Positions 34,806-41,201 of a stretch of 64,000 nucleotides of DNA are shown piece by piece. The translations under genes and the position numbers were made by a program. The notes below the pieces were generated by a model that worked only from the letters and a program-made list of their open reading frames with translations, did no database searches and was not told the origin of the DNA. Numbering within the stretch: position 1 is the first letter of the stretch; each line of letters begins with the position of its first letter. The stretch is from an uncultured Clostridia bacterium (lineage in GTDB: Bacteria > Bacillota > Clostridia > UBA1381), in NCBI GenBank assembly GCA_934486735.1, contig CAKSQL010000003.1:79438-143437 (forward strand), in the 5' to 3' direction.

Positions 34806-34906
34806 TGTACCGCTCTGACGATATAAAAACGGCTTTGAGGAAGACAATACAAACGAAAATCCGTTTGGAAAAGGTAACCGGTAACCGAAGTAACCGCAAA
34901 AAATAA
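34805..34906 (+). CDS. 33-residue reading frame coupled by TAATG overlap
   Basis: The ATG overlaps the stop of the preceding gene (TAATG). It encodes a short basic peptide (MYRSDDIKTALRKTIQTK...). It may be the 5' stump of a replication gene, since the following kilobase reads like its decayed remains. No independent evidence of expression. Confidence 0.35.
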   Translation: MYRSDDIKTALRKTIQTKIRLEKVTGNRSNRKK

Positions 34907-35931
34907 TAGCTTTTATAAAGGCGAAAAGAAAAAATCTCTCATGCGTATAGGAATAAAAAATAGTGGTTACGTGGTTACCAAGCCACGAAAACCGCACAAT
35001 CAAGCCATTTATAAAGGTAACCACATATAAAAACAAAGTGTAACCATGGTTACCAAAAGGAGCGAAAAAAGACGTTTTTTAATTTTTTTATGAATATCTA
35101 TTGACATTGTTATGTGTTTGTGGTATATGTTATTATGAGGGATAGTATTAGCTTGTGATAATTGTGTATAAAGCACTTTATCATAGAGGTGTAATCGGGA
35201 TGAGACCGAAACGAGCAACTGAGGGCGATAAAAGACCTTGTATGCATGGCGTTGATAAATTATATAATATACATACGCGGAAGATACAAACTCCAAACCC
35301 CGGAGCATGTTTCACTGTACCCGATTCACCCTCTAAACTAAAATTATAAATCCTAATTCTGATACCAATATACACACCAATATAGGTACTAATACAGATA
35401 CTAATATGATACCAAAACAAGGAACATACATAAACAAAAACAAAACGAAACAAAAATAAAGGAATAATAACCCCCTTACCCCCTTTTGATTGTTTGCTGT
35501 CGAGGAGTGTTTTAAAATACTGCCGGGAATCGAGGACAATCAACGACATACGAGATTAAAACATTGTTAAATACTGCACCTAATACTGCACCTAATGCTG
35601 CACCATTAAAAAGACAAAAGACAAAGACAAAAGACAAGGACAATATAAACCCCTTAATCCCCTTTGACCGAAAAAATGGAAAGGTTTAGGCAAGGTTAGC
35701 AACAAAAAAGGGTGTCTGTTATGTGATACACCCTTTAGGCTGATAAAAGCAACGGATTCAAAGGGACGCCCTGATTTAGGGCTGCCAATGTGGCATTTGT
35801 AACGCCCTAAAAAGCCGCTCTGACAGAGCGGAGCAATAAGCTAACTAAACACATACCCGAAAGCATTAACGGCATTATGCGCTTAATTTTGCCCCTTGTG
35901 AGTATTATATCACAAAGGAGCGAGAAAAGCA
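34907..35931 (+). other. gene-poor stretch with decayed replication-gene sequence and GGTAACC repeats
   Basis: 34871-35056 holds at least six GGTAACC/GTTACC half sites. 35340-35460 and 35600-35690 read on the plus strand as low-complexity linkers (NTNIHTNIGTNTDTN; KTKTKDKDNINPLIPF), a pattern I know from DnaD-type replication proteins, but without an intact domain. A hairpin (AAAGGGTGT/ACACCCTTT) is at 35707-35736 and a CCGCTCTGaCAGAGCGG palindrome at 35815-35831. A small frame at 35200-35349 is listed separately. Confidence 0.5.
35200..35349 (+). CDS. 49-residue protein of unknown function
   Basis: Begins at an ATG with AGAGGTG eight bases ahead. A promoter-like pair (TTGACA at 35101, TATATG at 35124, spacer 17) lies upstream. 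The basic start MRPKRATEGDKRP is followed by no recognised fold. It may be real or a chance frame in decayed sequence. Confidence 0.35.
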   Translation: MRPKRATEGDKRPCMHGVDKLYNIHTRKIQTPNPGACFTVPDSPSKLKL

Positions 35932-36687
35932 ATGACAAACGAGGAACTGGCGCAAGAGATTTATTCGGGTAATGACAAAGCGAAAGAGCAGCTGTACACA
36001 CAAGTCTATCGGCTTATATACCGCTATGCAATGAACTTTCAAGCCGCTTATGCTGACAGGTGTATGTCGTGCGGCATTGAACTTGATGACATGCTGACCG
36101 AGGGATATTTTGCAATGATAGACGCGGTCAAGGCATATTGTGAGAGCGACAGCGGATATAAATTCAACACGTTTATGACTTATCCGCTTAAAAACAGCTT
36201 TTACGGCTTAATCGGCTATGACAGCAAGAAAAGGCTTAACGACCCTTTAAACAGCTGCGAGAGCCTTGACAAGCCTTTACCCGATGTAGAGGATACGACT
36301 TTAGCCGACACCGTAGAGGACAAGAACGTGACATTCGCCGAGGATATCCTCAGAGACATTACCTTGTCGGGAGTGTTTAAAGCCGCTAAAGCCGCTCTGA
36401 CAGACATTCCACACGCTTATGACATTCTTTATCTCGAATATGTGAGAGGACTGACACGTGTCAAAATAGCCGCAAAAACAGGGATACCGGAGCAGGAAGT
36501 ATCACGACTGAAGCAGCAGGCACTTAGGGAACTCAGACGACCGAAAAACAAGCTTGTACCGACCTACCGTGAGGAGATACTCGGGACATCTTGGCGGCTT
36601 GGCGGCTTGGAACGGTTCAGGAATACCGGGGAAAGCTCCGTTGAGTGGGCAGTACAAAGGCTGACCGAGTCAGAGCGGAACAGATGA
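35932..36687 (+). CDS. sigma-70-like RNA polymerase sigma factor of a mobile element
   Basis: 251 residues from an ATG with AAAGGAG ahead. Region 2-like part at ~1-95 (ELDDMLTEGYFAMIDAVKAY, KFNTFMTYPLKNSFYG) and region 4-like helix-turn-helix at ~160-210 (YLEYVRGLTRVKIAAKTGIP, EQEVSRLKQQALRELR). Such sigma-like proteins recur in Clostridial integrative elements and probably switch on late or transfer genes. The likely target promoters are not evident here. The last codons overlap a CAGAGCGG motif (36671). Confidence 0.75.
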   Translation: MTNEELAQEIYSGNDKAKEQLYTQVYRLIYRYAMNFQAAYADRCMSCGIELDDMLTEGYFAMIDAVKAYCESDSGYKFNTFMTYPLKNSFYGLIGYDSKKRLNDPLNSCESLDKPLPDVEDTTLADTVEDKNVTFAEDILRDITLSGVFKAAKAALTDIPHAYDILYLEYVRGLTRVKIAAKTGIPEQEVSRLKQQALRELRRPKNKLVPTYREEILGTSWRLGGLERFRNTGESSVEWAVQRLTESERNR

Positions 36688-37572
36688 CAGCGATATAACG
36701 GGGTACATCAAAAACCATAAATTTCCATGAGGACAACGGTGCAAGGGGACTGTTTCGTAGCAAAAACTCCCTAAATGAGATTTTAAGAGCATTTCATGAC
36801 TTTGGTATATACTTTCATACCACGATATACAAAATGCGCTTATGGGCAAAAATAACCGCCAAATACGGCATTGTGTGAGGTGTAATATACCGCTCTGATA
36901 AGATTTTGAGGAAAGCGGACATTTCGGACACCTAAAAAGGGTATTCTTGACAGGCAAGCATTACAAAATCCACTATATCAAAATAAAGCGCAAAATTGAC
37001 CTCTGACAGGTTTTTGGTAAAAAGCATGTACTTTCATAGGGTGATATGCTTAAATGACACACACGCAAGAATGACCGCAAAATAGATATGCTGTGCGGAG
37101 TGTTAAAACAGTTTGGGCGAAAAAAGGGTATTTGGTGAAGAACAGCCAAGGGCGGTTGATGCATAGCACAAAATGCCATGGTGTCAAGGGCACATATATA
37201 AAGTTATTGCAAAAAGCAGATGAAAATATTAATATTCCGGAAGAAATACCATTCTAAATTGTCTAACATTCAAAATTTATGTTAGCCTAAATGTTAGACC
37301 CTAAAACGGCTTAACCATGCGGTTTATTAATATAAGTCTAACAATCTAACAAGTCTAACATAAATATATTACGTATGTGTCGCTTTCCTCGTTTTAATAC
37401 ATGTGTATATAGTGTTGACATATGTCAGAGAAAAAATGTTAGAATGTTAGACTTTAAGCAAATAAGCGGCTTTGCGGTACTTTTCATGTTAGAGGATATG
37501 TTAGATGTATGTTAGACAAGGGGGTGAAAATATGCAATTAAGACCACATAATGGTAACAGGCATGTATAAAA
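36688..37572 (+). other. gene-poor stretch with a diverged tandem repeat, an ssb-like tail and GTTAGA repeats
   Basis: 36808-36880 and 37030-37103 are diverged copies of one segment (both hold TACTTTCATA and a GCACACAA/GTGTGAGG-type end). 37190-37257 reads as a C-terminal SSB tip (KADENINIPEEIPF, then stop), without the OB-fold. 37262-37516 holds ten copies of TCTAAC/GTTAGA. No intact gene is visible. Confidence 0.5.
37262..37516. repeat. cluster of ten TCTAAC/GTTAGA repeats
   Basis: Positions 37262, 37291, 37337, 37345, 37353, 37438, 37446, 37488, 37500 and 37511, in both orientations, some at 8-bp spacing. This resembles iterons or operator arrays. It follows the ssb-like remnant, so it may mark a former replication origin. 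Confidence 0.55.
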
Positions 37573-37650
37573 ATGGAAACAGAAACAAAAATATTATTAA
37601 TAATCTTGTTGGTGGTATGGGCAGTGTTGGGAATGTGCATAAGACAATAA
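37573..37650 (+). CDS. 25-residue single-span membrane peptide (candidate)
   Basis: An ATG-TAA frame with an acidic start (METETK), a 17-residue hydrophobic span (ILLIILLVVWAVLGMCI) and a basic end. Only a weak ribosome-binding site (AGG, 11 bases ahead). It could be a small toxin or regulator peptide. The CCGCTCTG copy at 37653 directly follows the stop. Confidence 0.35.
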   Translation: METETKILLIILLVVWAVLGMCIRQ

Positions 37651-37702
37651 TTCCGCTCTGAATAAAAAGAAAAGTCCGGCGCACTACCGGACTTAATCAG
37701 GG

Positions 37703-38056
37703 CTATTTGTTCAAAGGGACTACAGCGAGAGTTTTACCCAATGGGGCTAAAATTTTTAAAAGTGTGTTTATTTGTGGATTTGTAAGCCCTTTTTCCATTC
37801 TTGCTATAATCGGCTGTTTAACTCCGCTCAGTTCTTCAAGCTGTTTTTGACTGATTCCCTTGTCCTGTCGGGCTTTGATGAGTTCACCAATCAAAGCAAC
37901 CCTTAAATCGCTCTCTGCTTTTTCTTCCGGAGTTAAAAGGGAATCCATAAAATTCAGAGCATTTTCACCTATTGCGGCTGTTTTCCGCTCTGTCACGTCT
38001 GCCATATTTGCCTTTGTCTGTTCTGTTGCTTGTACGTAGTCGATATTTGTTTTCAT
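37703..38056 (-). CDS. XRE-family antitoxin-like regulator
   Basis: 117 residues. The C-terminal half is a helix-turn-helix (KARQDKGISQKQLEELSGVK, QPIIARMEKGLTNPQINTLL, KILAPLGKTLAVVPL) of the HigA/antitoxin kind; the N-terminal half is helical and charged. AGAGAGGAG precedes the ATG. It is downstream of the DUF2442 gene on the same strand (83 bp). DUF2442 and XRE genes normally accompany a DUF4160 or RelE-like toxin, which is absent here, so this is an orphan antitoxin or part of a non-toxic regulator pair. Confidence 0.78.
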   Translation of the reverse strand: MKTNIDYVQATEQTKANMADVTERKTAAIGENALNFMDSLLTPEEKAESDLRVALIGELIKARQDKGISQKQLEELSGVKQPIIARMEKGLTNPQINTLLKILAPLGKTLAVVPLNK

Positions 38057-38139
38057 TGTCTTTGCTCCTCTCTATATATTCATTCATGAGATTTTCCGCT
38101 TTTTTGATTTCTCTCTGAGGGAATAAAAACCGCTCCGAA

Positions 38140-38487
38140 TCAGAGCGGTACACTATCCACATAACAGCTGTCGGGGCATATATCAATTTTGTTTGCCCAC
38201 ACCTCGCGGCTGTCAATATTTGGGTCAATATCCCATGCAATGCAATGCTCATCATCGACATATACTCGGCGAAAAGTATTTATATCCGACAGAATCTCAA
38301 AAACTGTACCGGGACATAACAGCGGAGCGGCATTATAGAGCCTTTTTTCGCCATTGTCAAAAGTAAGCGTTAAGGTAAAATCATCATTCGGGACTACGTC
38401 TATTAATTTTTTCTTGCCTGCCGCAAAGTATTCCGCCATTTTCCTGTCAAAACCCATAGACAAATAATACTCTATGCTTTTTTTCAT
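38140..38487 (-). CDS. DUF2442 domain protein
   Basis: 115 residues from an ATG with AAAGGAGG six bases ahead (the frame opens earlier at 38544, without a site). The middle (IDVVPNDDFTLTLTFDNGEK, YNAAPLL, VFEILSD, FRRVYVDDEHCIAWD, IDPNIDSREVW) is the DUF2442 pattern. These proteins are usually antitoxin-like partners of DUF4160. The final codons and stop (PL and TGA) are themselves the CCGCTCTGA motif. Confidence 0.82.
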   Translation of the reverse strand: MKKSIEYYLSMGFDRKMAEYFAAGKKKLIDVVPNDDFTLTLTFDNGEKRLYNAAPLLCPGTVFEILSDINTFRRVYVDDEHCIAWDIDPNIDSREVWANKIDICPDSCYVDSVPL

Positions 38488-38530
38488 GGTTTTTTCCTCC
38501 TTTGGCAATTCAGAGCGGTCGGACATTTGT

Positions 38531-38725
38531 TTATTCGCTTTCACGCTCTATTTTCTCGTCTATGGCTTCATTTACAAATCCATTCAATGATTTACCCCTG
38601 CTGTCGGCAAAAGCCTTTATAACGTCCTTTTTGCCTTTGGGGACGATTATTCGTAAATTATCGTAAGTTTTTGCATTATATTTATTTTTTGCTTTTGTTT
38701 GTGCGTTTCCGTTTGATTTAGCCAT
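38531..38725 (-). CDS. ribbon-helix-helix (Arc-like) DNA-binding protein
   Basis: 64 residues from an ATG with AAGGGGTG ahead. After a basic low-complexity start, NLRIIVPKGKKDVIKAFADS followed by RGKSLNGFVNEAIDEKIE is a ribbon-helix-helix repressor pattern. It is probably an autoregulator or antitoxin-like protein. It lies divergent from the small RNA starting near 38775, with overlapping control sequences. Confidence 0.75.
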   Translation of the reverse strand: MAKSNGNAQTKAKNKYNAKTYDNLRIIVPKGKKDVIKAFADSRGKSLNGFVNEAIDEKIERESE

Positions 38726-38739
38726 TTTTAAATCACCCC

Positions 38740-38768
38740 TTGACAACATCACTATAATGTGTTATAAT
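38740..38768 (+). promoter_or_regulatory. promoter of the candidate antitoxin RNA
   Basis: TTGACA, a 17-bp spacer and TATAAT, a perfect sigma-A match with no protein gene downstream on this strand. Confidence 0.8.
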
Positions 38769-38774
38769 GGTGTC

Positions 38775-38862
38775 AGAAAGGGAACGGCTTTGACGTTCCG
38801 CAGGGATTTTTAAATTTTTATTTTAGTCGTCCATCCGCGAAATGGGCGACTATTTTTTTATG
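38775..38862 (+). ncRNA. candidate type I antitoxin RNA
   Basis: About 88 bases from the promoter above to an intrinsic terminator (AGTCGTCCAT/ATGGGCGACT then seven T). A first hairpin (GGAACG/CGTTCC) precedes it. The 3' end overlaps, in antisense, the last codon and stop of the small membrane peptide gene at 38850-38918, the same convergent 3' overlap seen in Bacillus txpA/ratA and bsrG/SR4. Confidence 0.6.
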
Positions 38863-38918
38863 TTTCGTATAATTTCCAAGACTGTAATAAGTATCAGCAA
38901 TTCAATTATATAATTCAT
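38850..38918 (-). CDS. 22-residue hydrophobic peptide, candidate type I toxin
   Basis: An ATG frame with AGGGGTG seven bases ahead, encoding a membrane span (MNYIIELLILITVLEII) and a basic tail (RNIKK). A promoter (TTGAAC-17-TATAAT, 39010-38982) lies about 60 bases upstream. In the leader ACACC can pair with GGTGT and hide the ribosome-binding site, as in known type I toxin mRNAs. Too short for standard gene calling. No homology claim is made. Confidence 0.6.
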   Translation of the reverse strand: MNYIIELLILITVLEIIRNIKK

Positions 38919-38981
38919 ATTAACACCCCTTTCTGCAGAGGTGTCGGAACAGTCGCCACCATTCCTATTCTAACACTATAT

Positions 38982-39010
38982 ATTATATCATAAAAATAAT
39001 GGTTGTTCAA
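38982..39010 (-). promoter_or_regulatory. promoter of the candidate toxin gene
   Basis: On the minus strand TTGAAC (39010-39005), a 17-bp spacer and TATAAT (38987-38982). Confidence 0.7.
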
Positions 39011-39059
39011 GTATCAAAATAAACAAATATACTTGTACAACTTTGTGTATAATTACATA

Positions 39060-39157
39060 TTGACATATACTTGTACAAGTAGTATAATAGAATCATAAAC
39101 AGGAGGTGAAAACCAATGAATCACTCGTCAACGTATTCCATTATGTCACCCGGCTGA
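39060..39157 (+). promoter_or_regulatory. orphan promoter with ACTTGTACAAGT operator, ribosome-binding site and 13-codon frame
   Basis: TTGACA (39060) and TATAAT (39083) with a 17-bp spacer that contains the perfect palindrome ACTTGTACAAGT; a second ACTTGTACAA lies 40 bp upstream. AGGAGGTG precedes an ATG at 39116 whose frame runs only 13 codons, antisense to the end of the XRE gene at 39121. The layout copies the promoter region at 39430, so it looks like a duplicated control region whose gene was lost. Confidence 0.6.
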
Positions 39158-39327
39158 CATTCAAGGATTTTGCACAACTTTGATATAGTTTTGCTGTCAA
39201 GTCCACCAGTGCCATTTTTTATGGCTGTCAGTGTCCCTTGACCGAGAAGTTTTTCTTTGCGTATCTTATATGTTGTGTAACCTTTGGATTTCAACAAGGC
39301 AAAAAGCTTATCATACTTTATTGGCAT
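39121..39327 (-). CDS. small XRE/Cro-like regulator
   Basis: 68 residues, almost all helix-turn-helix (KIRKEKLLGQGTLTAIKNGT, SKTISKLCKILECQPGDIME), the common Cro/cI-like single-domain family. It is divergent from the operon at 39492 and probably binds the ACACCTAA.TTTGTG operators between them. Two related control regions flank it. Confidence 0.82.
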   Translation of the reverse strand: MPIKYDKLFALLKSKGYTTYKIRKEKLLGQGTLTAIKNGTGGLDSKTISKLCKILECQPGDIMEYVDE

Positions 39328-39402
39328 ATAATCACCCTCTTTCTGATTATATTATATCATAAAGTATGCACAATGTCAAGTGAATAATATGCACAAATAA
39401 AT

Positions 39403-39458
39403 ACACCTAAGTTTGTGCATAATTACATATTGACTATTCACAAAGTTAGGTGTATAAT
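39403..39458 (+). promoter_or_regulatory. divergent control region with paired operators
   Basis: TTGACT (39430) and TATAAT (39453), spacer 17. ACACCTAAGTTTGTG (39403-39417) and CACAAAGTTAGGTGT (39439-39453) form a 15-bp inverted pair with one mismatch around the -35. Confidence 0.7.
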
Positions 39459-39491
39459 AAAAGCATAAACAAAAGAAAGGAGTTCAGAAAC

Positions 39492-39782
39492 ATGAACAAC
39501 AAAACAATAAATTTATTAGAGGTAATGGACGCACTTAGCACTATAGAGATACTGCTTGAGAGAGCGTGCACAGTGGCAAACGACCAAAACGAGGGATATT
39601 TTTCACTGAATCCCGATGATGAGCGCACAGCGGTAATATTACAATGTAAATACAGAGCGGCAAGTACACGGCACGATGTAATACAAGAAATTGCAAACAG
39701 CGCACTGGAGCAAATAACCGCTCTGACTGCGGCACTTGATATGAAACTGAGCGAGTTAGGAAAGGAGCAGGAAACAGCATGA
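39492..39782 (+). CDS. hypothetical helical protein of the element
   Basis: 96 residues from an ATG with AAAGGAG ahead. It is mainly helical (ALSTIEILLERACTVANDQN, LEQITALTAALDMKLSELGK), acidic, with no recognised domain. It overlaps the HIRAN gene by four bases (ATGA), so they form an operon under the operators above. Two motif copies lie inside. Confidence 0.6.
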   Translation: MNNKTINLLEVMDALSTIEILLERACTVANDQNEGYFSLNPDDERTAVILQCKYRAASTRHDVIQEIANSALEQITALTAALDMKLSELGKEQETA

Positions 39783-40213
39783 ACGCATTAAACAAAATTC
39801 GGAGTAAAGTAATGACGATAGGGAATAGGCTGCATATAAAAGGCGCAACCCTGTCACAGGCTTTAAAAATGGCGTGGAGAATCGTCAAAGCAGGGATAAC
39901 GACAAAGGTTAAGGGGGTGACATTCGGAAACGCTCAAAAGGCACTGGAGCGGCTCACAATGTACCGCTCTGAGGATATCATCGTAGAACTTAAGCGCGAC
40001 CCGTTGAACTTATACGACCCGAACGCGATTGAAGTGCATGCAGGGGTCAAAAATAAAGGTATCGTAAAAATCGGATACTTGCCTGCTCCGCTCAGCTTTG
40101 TTATGTCATGGTTATTCGATAAGGGTATCGCGGTAAAAGCCTTGTATGGGGAAATACGGGGCAAATACGAACAATATATGAATTACGGTATCGAAATACA
40201 GTTGTACGTATAA
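39779..40213 (+). CDS. HIRAN-domain protein
   Basis: 144 residues. The C-terminal ~100 residues fit HIRAN (VKGVTFGNAQKALERL, VELKRDPLNLYDPNAIEVHA, GIVKIGYLPAPLSFVM), a fold that binds DNA 3' ends or damaged sites and is usually fused to helicases. Here it stands alone, after a short basic N-terminus. Stand-alone HIRAN proteins occur in phages and plasmids and may adapt host repair proteins. It is the second gene of a two-gene operon. Confidence 0.75.
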   Translation: MNALNKIRSKVMTIGNRLHIKGATLSQALKMAWRIVKAGITTKVKGVTFGNAQKALERLTMYRSEDIIVELKRDPLNLYDPNAIEVHAGVKNKGIVKIGYLPAPLSFVMSWLFDKGIAVKALYGEIRGKYEQYMNYGIEIQLYV

Positions 40214-40217
40214 AAAA

Positions 40218-40260
40218 TGCCCTTGCGGAGAAAGCAAGGGCAAACACCCGAAAAGGTGTG
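40218..40260. terminator. double hairpin after the HIRAN gene
   Basis: TGCCCTTGC/GCAAGGGCA and CACC/GGTG. On the plus strand no T run follows; on the minus strand the first hairpin is followed by TTTTTT, so it may mainly stop leftward transcripts. Confidence 0.5.
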
Positions 40261-40324
40261 CTATAAAACACAAACATATTATACCACAAGATAAAACAAT
40301 TGTCAATAACAGGAGGATAAAATC

Positions 40325-40594
40325 ATGGAAAACATTATAGAAAAATTATTTTTTGATTATCAGCAGACAGAGGAGTACGCGCAGGACTTTGACACCATGC
40401 CGGGGAAAGACGCAATCAGAGCGGCACAGGATAAATTTGTAGAGCCGTTTAAGGAGGATTTTGATTTATGGAATAAACTGGACAGAATTTTAACCGGTGC
40501 GTTGTGTGCTATGGAGGATTTTGGCTTTGTGCAAGGCTTCAAATTTGCGATGAGGTTAAGGGACGAATGTAATAATAAAAAGCCGACTGTCTGA
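40325..40594 (+). CDS. small acidic protein (DUF6809-like)
   Basis: 89 residues with AGGAGG ahead of the ATG. All-helical and acidic (YQQTEEYAQDFDTMPGKDAI, FDLWNKLDRILTGAL, DFGFVQGFKFAMRL). It resembles the small DUF6809-type proteins found in Clostridial mobile elements; this is from memory and the function is unknown. It is the last gene before attR. Confidence 0.55.
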   Translation: MENIIEKLFFDYQQTEEYAQDFDTMPGKDAIRAAQDKFVEPFKEDFDLWNKLDRILTGALCAMEDFGFVQGFKFAMRLRDECNNKKPTV

Positions 40595-40811
40595 AACGTT
40601 CGGGCAGGTCAATACAGTGTAAAATTTCAGAGCGGATATTTACCAAAATCTGAGCGCGAAAAAAACCCGAAAATAATTCAACAATAATTCAACTATTTTG
40701 CAAAAAGTTACAAAAAGTTGTCAAAAGGTACAAAATGGTAAAAGCCTACAAACCGCATGATACCGCCATTTATGGCACTTTACCAAACAATAAAAAATGT
40801 CGTATTTTTGA

Positions 40812-40857
40812 CTACGAACCAAAAGGTCGGGGGTTCGAATCCCTTCTGGCGTACCAA
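40812..40857 (+). repeat. attachment site, right (attR)
   Basis: A perfect 46-bp copy of 31873-31918. Upstream sequence (tRNA 5' half) is absent, so this is not a second tRNA gene. Confidence 0.92.
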
Positions 40858-40865
40858 TTCCCGAT

Positions 40866-40907
40866 ACCGCATAAATGCTCAAAAGTATAGTGTTTATGCG
40901 GTTTTTT
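40866..40907 (+). terminator. original tRNA-Arg terminator, displaced
   Basis: ACCGCATAAA/TTTATGCGGT then TTTTTT, eight bases after attR. Confidence 0.75.
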
Positions 40908-40996
40908 AATGTTTTTTAGCGTTCCGTTTTTGTACTGTTTTGAACATTTTTTAACTTTAAAGTGTTGTCAACTTTTCACTTTTTTTATGAAACCTA

Positions 40997-41025
40997 TTGA
41001 CAACACGAAAAAAATGTACTATAAT
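40997..41025 (+). promoter_or_regulatory. promoter of the FMN riboswitch transcript
   Basis: TTGACA, a 17-bp spacer and TATAAT. Confidence 0.85.
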
Positions 41026-41057
41026 AAATATGTATTTAAATACAAGTGCAATTATAT

Positions 41058-41176
41058 GTTTTAGGGCAGGGTGAAAATCCCTACTGGCGGTAATGAGCGA
41101 AAGCTTTAGTCCGAGAGCTGAAAGGCAGAGCGGGTGCGATTCCCGAACCAACGGTACAGTCCGGATGAAGAAACAA
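41058..41176 (+). ncRNA. FMN riboswitch (RFN element)
   Basis: Classic RFN landmarks in order: AGGGCAGGGTGAAAATCCCT, ACTGGCGGTAATGAGC, AGTCCGAGAGCT, GGTGCGATTCCCGAACCAACG-type arm (seen as GCGATTCCCGAACC), and CGGTACAGTCCGGATGAAG. It senses flavin mononucleotide. With FMN bound, the terminator at 41202 should form and switch off ribU. Confidence 0.95.
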
Positions 41177-41201
41177 AATCATAATATCTTCTTATAAAAA
41201 T

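Larger units (their letters stand above)
31873..40857. mobile_element. tRNA-Arg integrative element, about 9 kb
   Basis: Bounded by 46-bp perfect direct repeats: 31873-31918 (3' part of the tRNA gene) and 40812-40857. The integrase gene lies next to the left end and points to it. Inside are a repressor with divergent operon, excisionase-like and sigma-like genes, a decayed replication region, small regulator and toxin-antitoxin-like genes, and a HIRAN protein. No capsid, packaging, relaxase or conjugation gene is present, so it is either a satellite or a shrunken prophage or conjugative element. Most of its regulatory genes look intact; whether it can still move is unknown. Confidence 0.9.

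Noticed and set aside
35181..35549. A 122-residue minus-strand frame rich in Ile, Tyr and Val
   Set aside because: It is the complement of a low-complexity plus-strand stretch and lacks a start signal.
37262..37516. A CRISPR array formed by the GTTAGA repeats
   Set aside because: Units are only six bases, spacings are irregular, orientation is mixed and there are no cas genes.
40812..40857. A second tRNA-Arg gene at the right end of the element
   Set aside because: Only the 3' part from the anticodon loop on is present; the acceptor 5' strand and D-arm are absent. It is the attR duplicate.
31873..40857. An anti-phage defence island inside the element
   Set aside because: I found no restriction enzyme, helicase, nuclease, retron or abortive-infection gene; the cargo is regulators, small peptides and a HIRAN protein.
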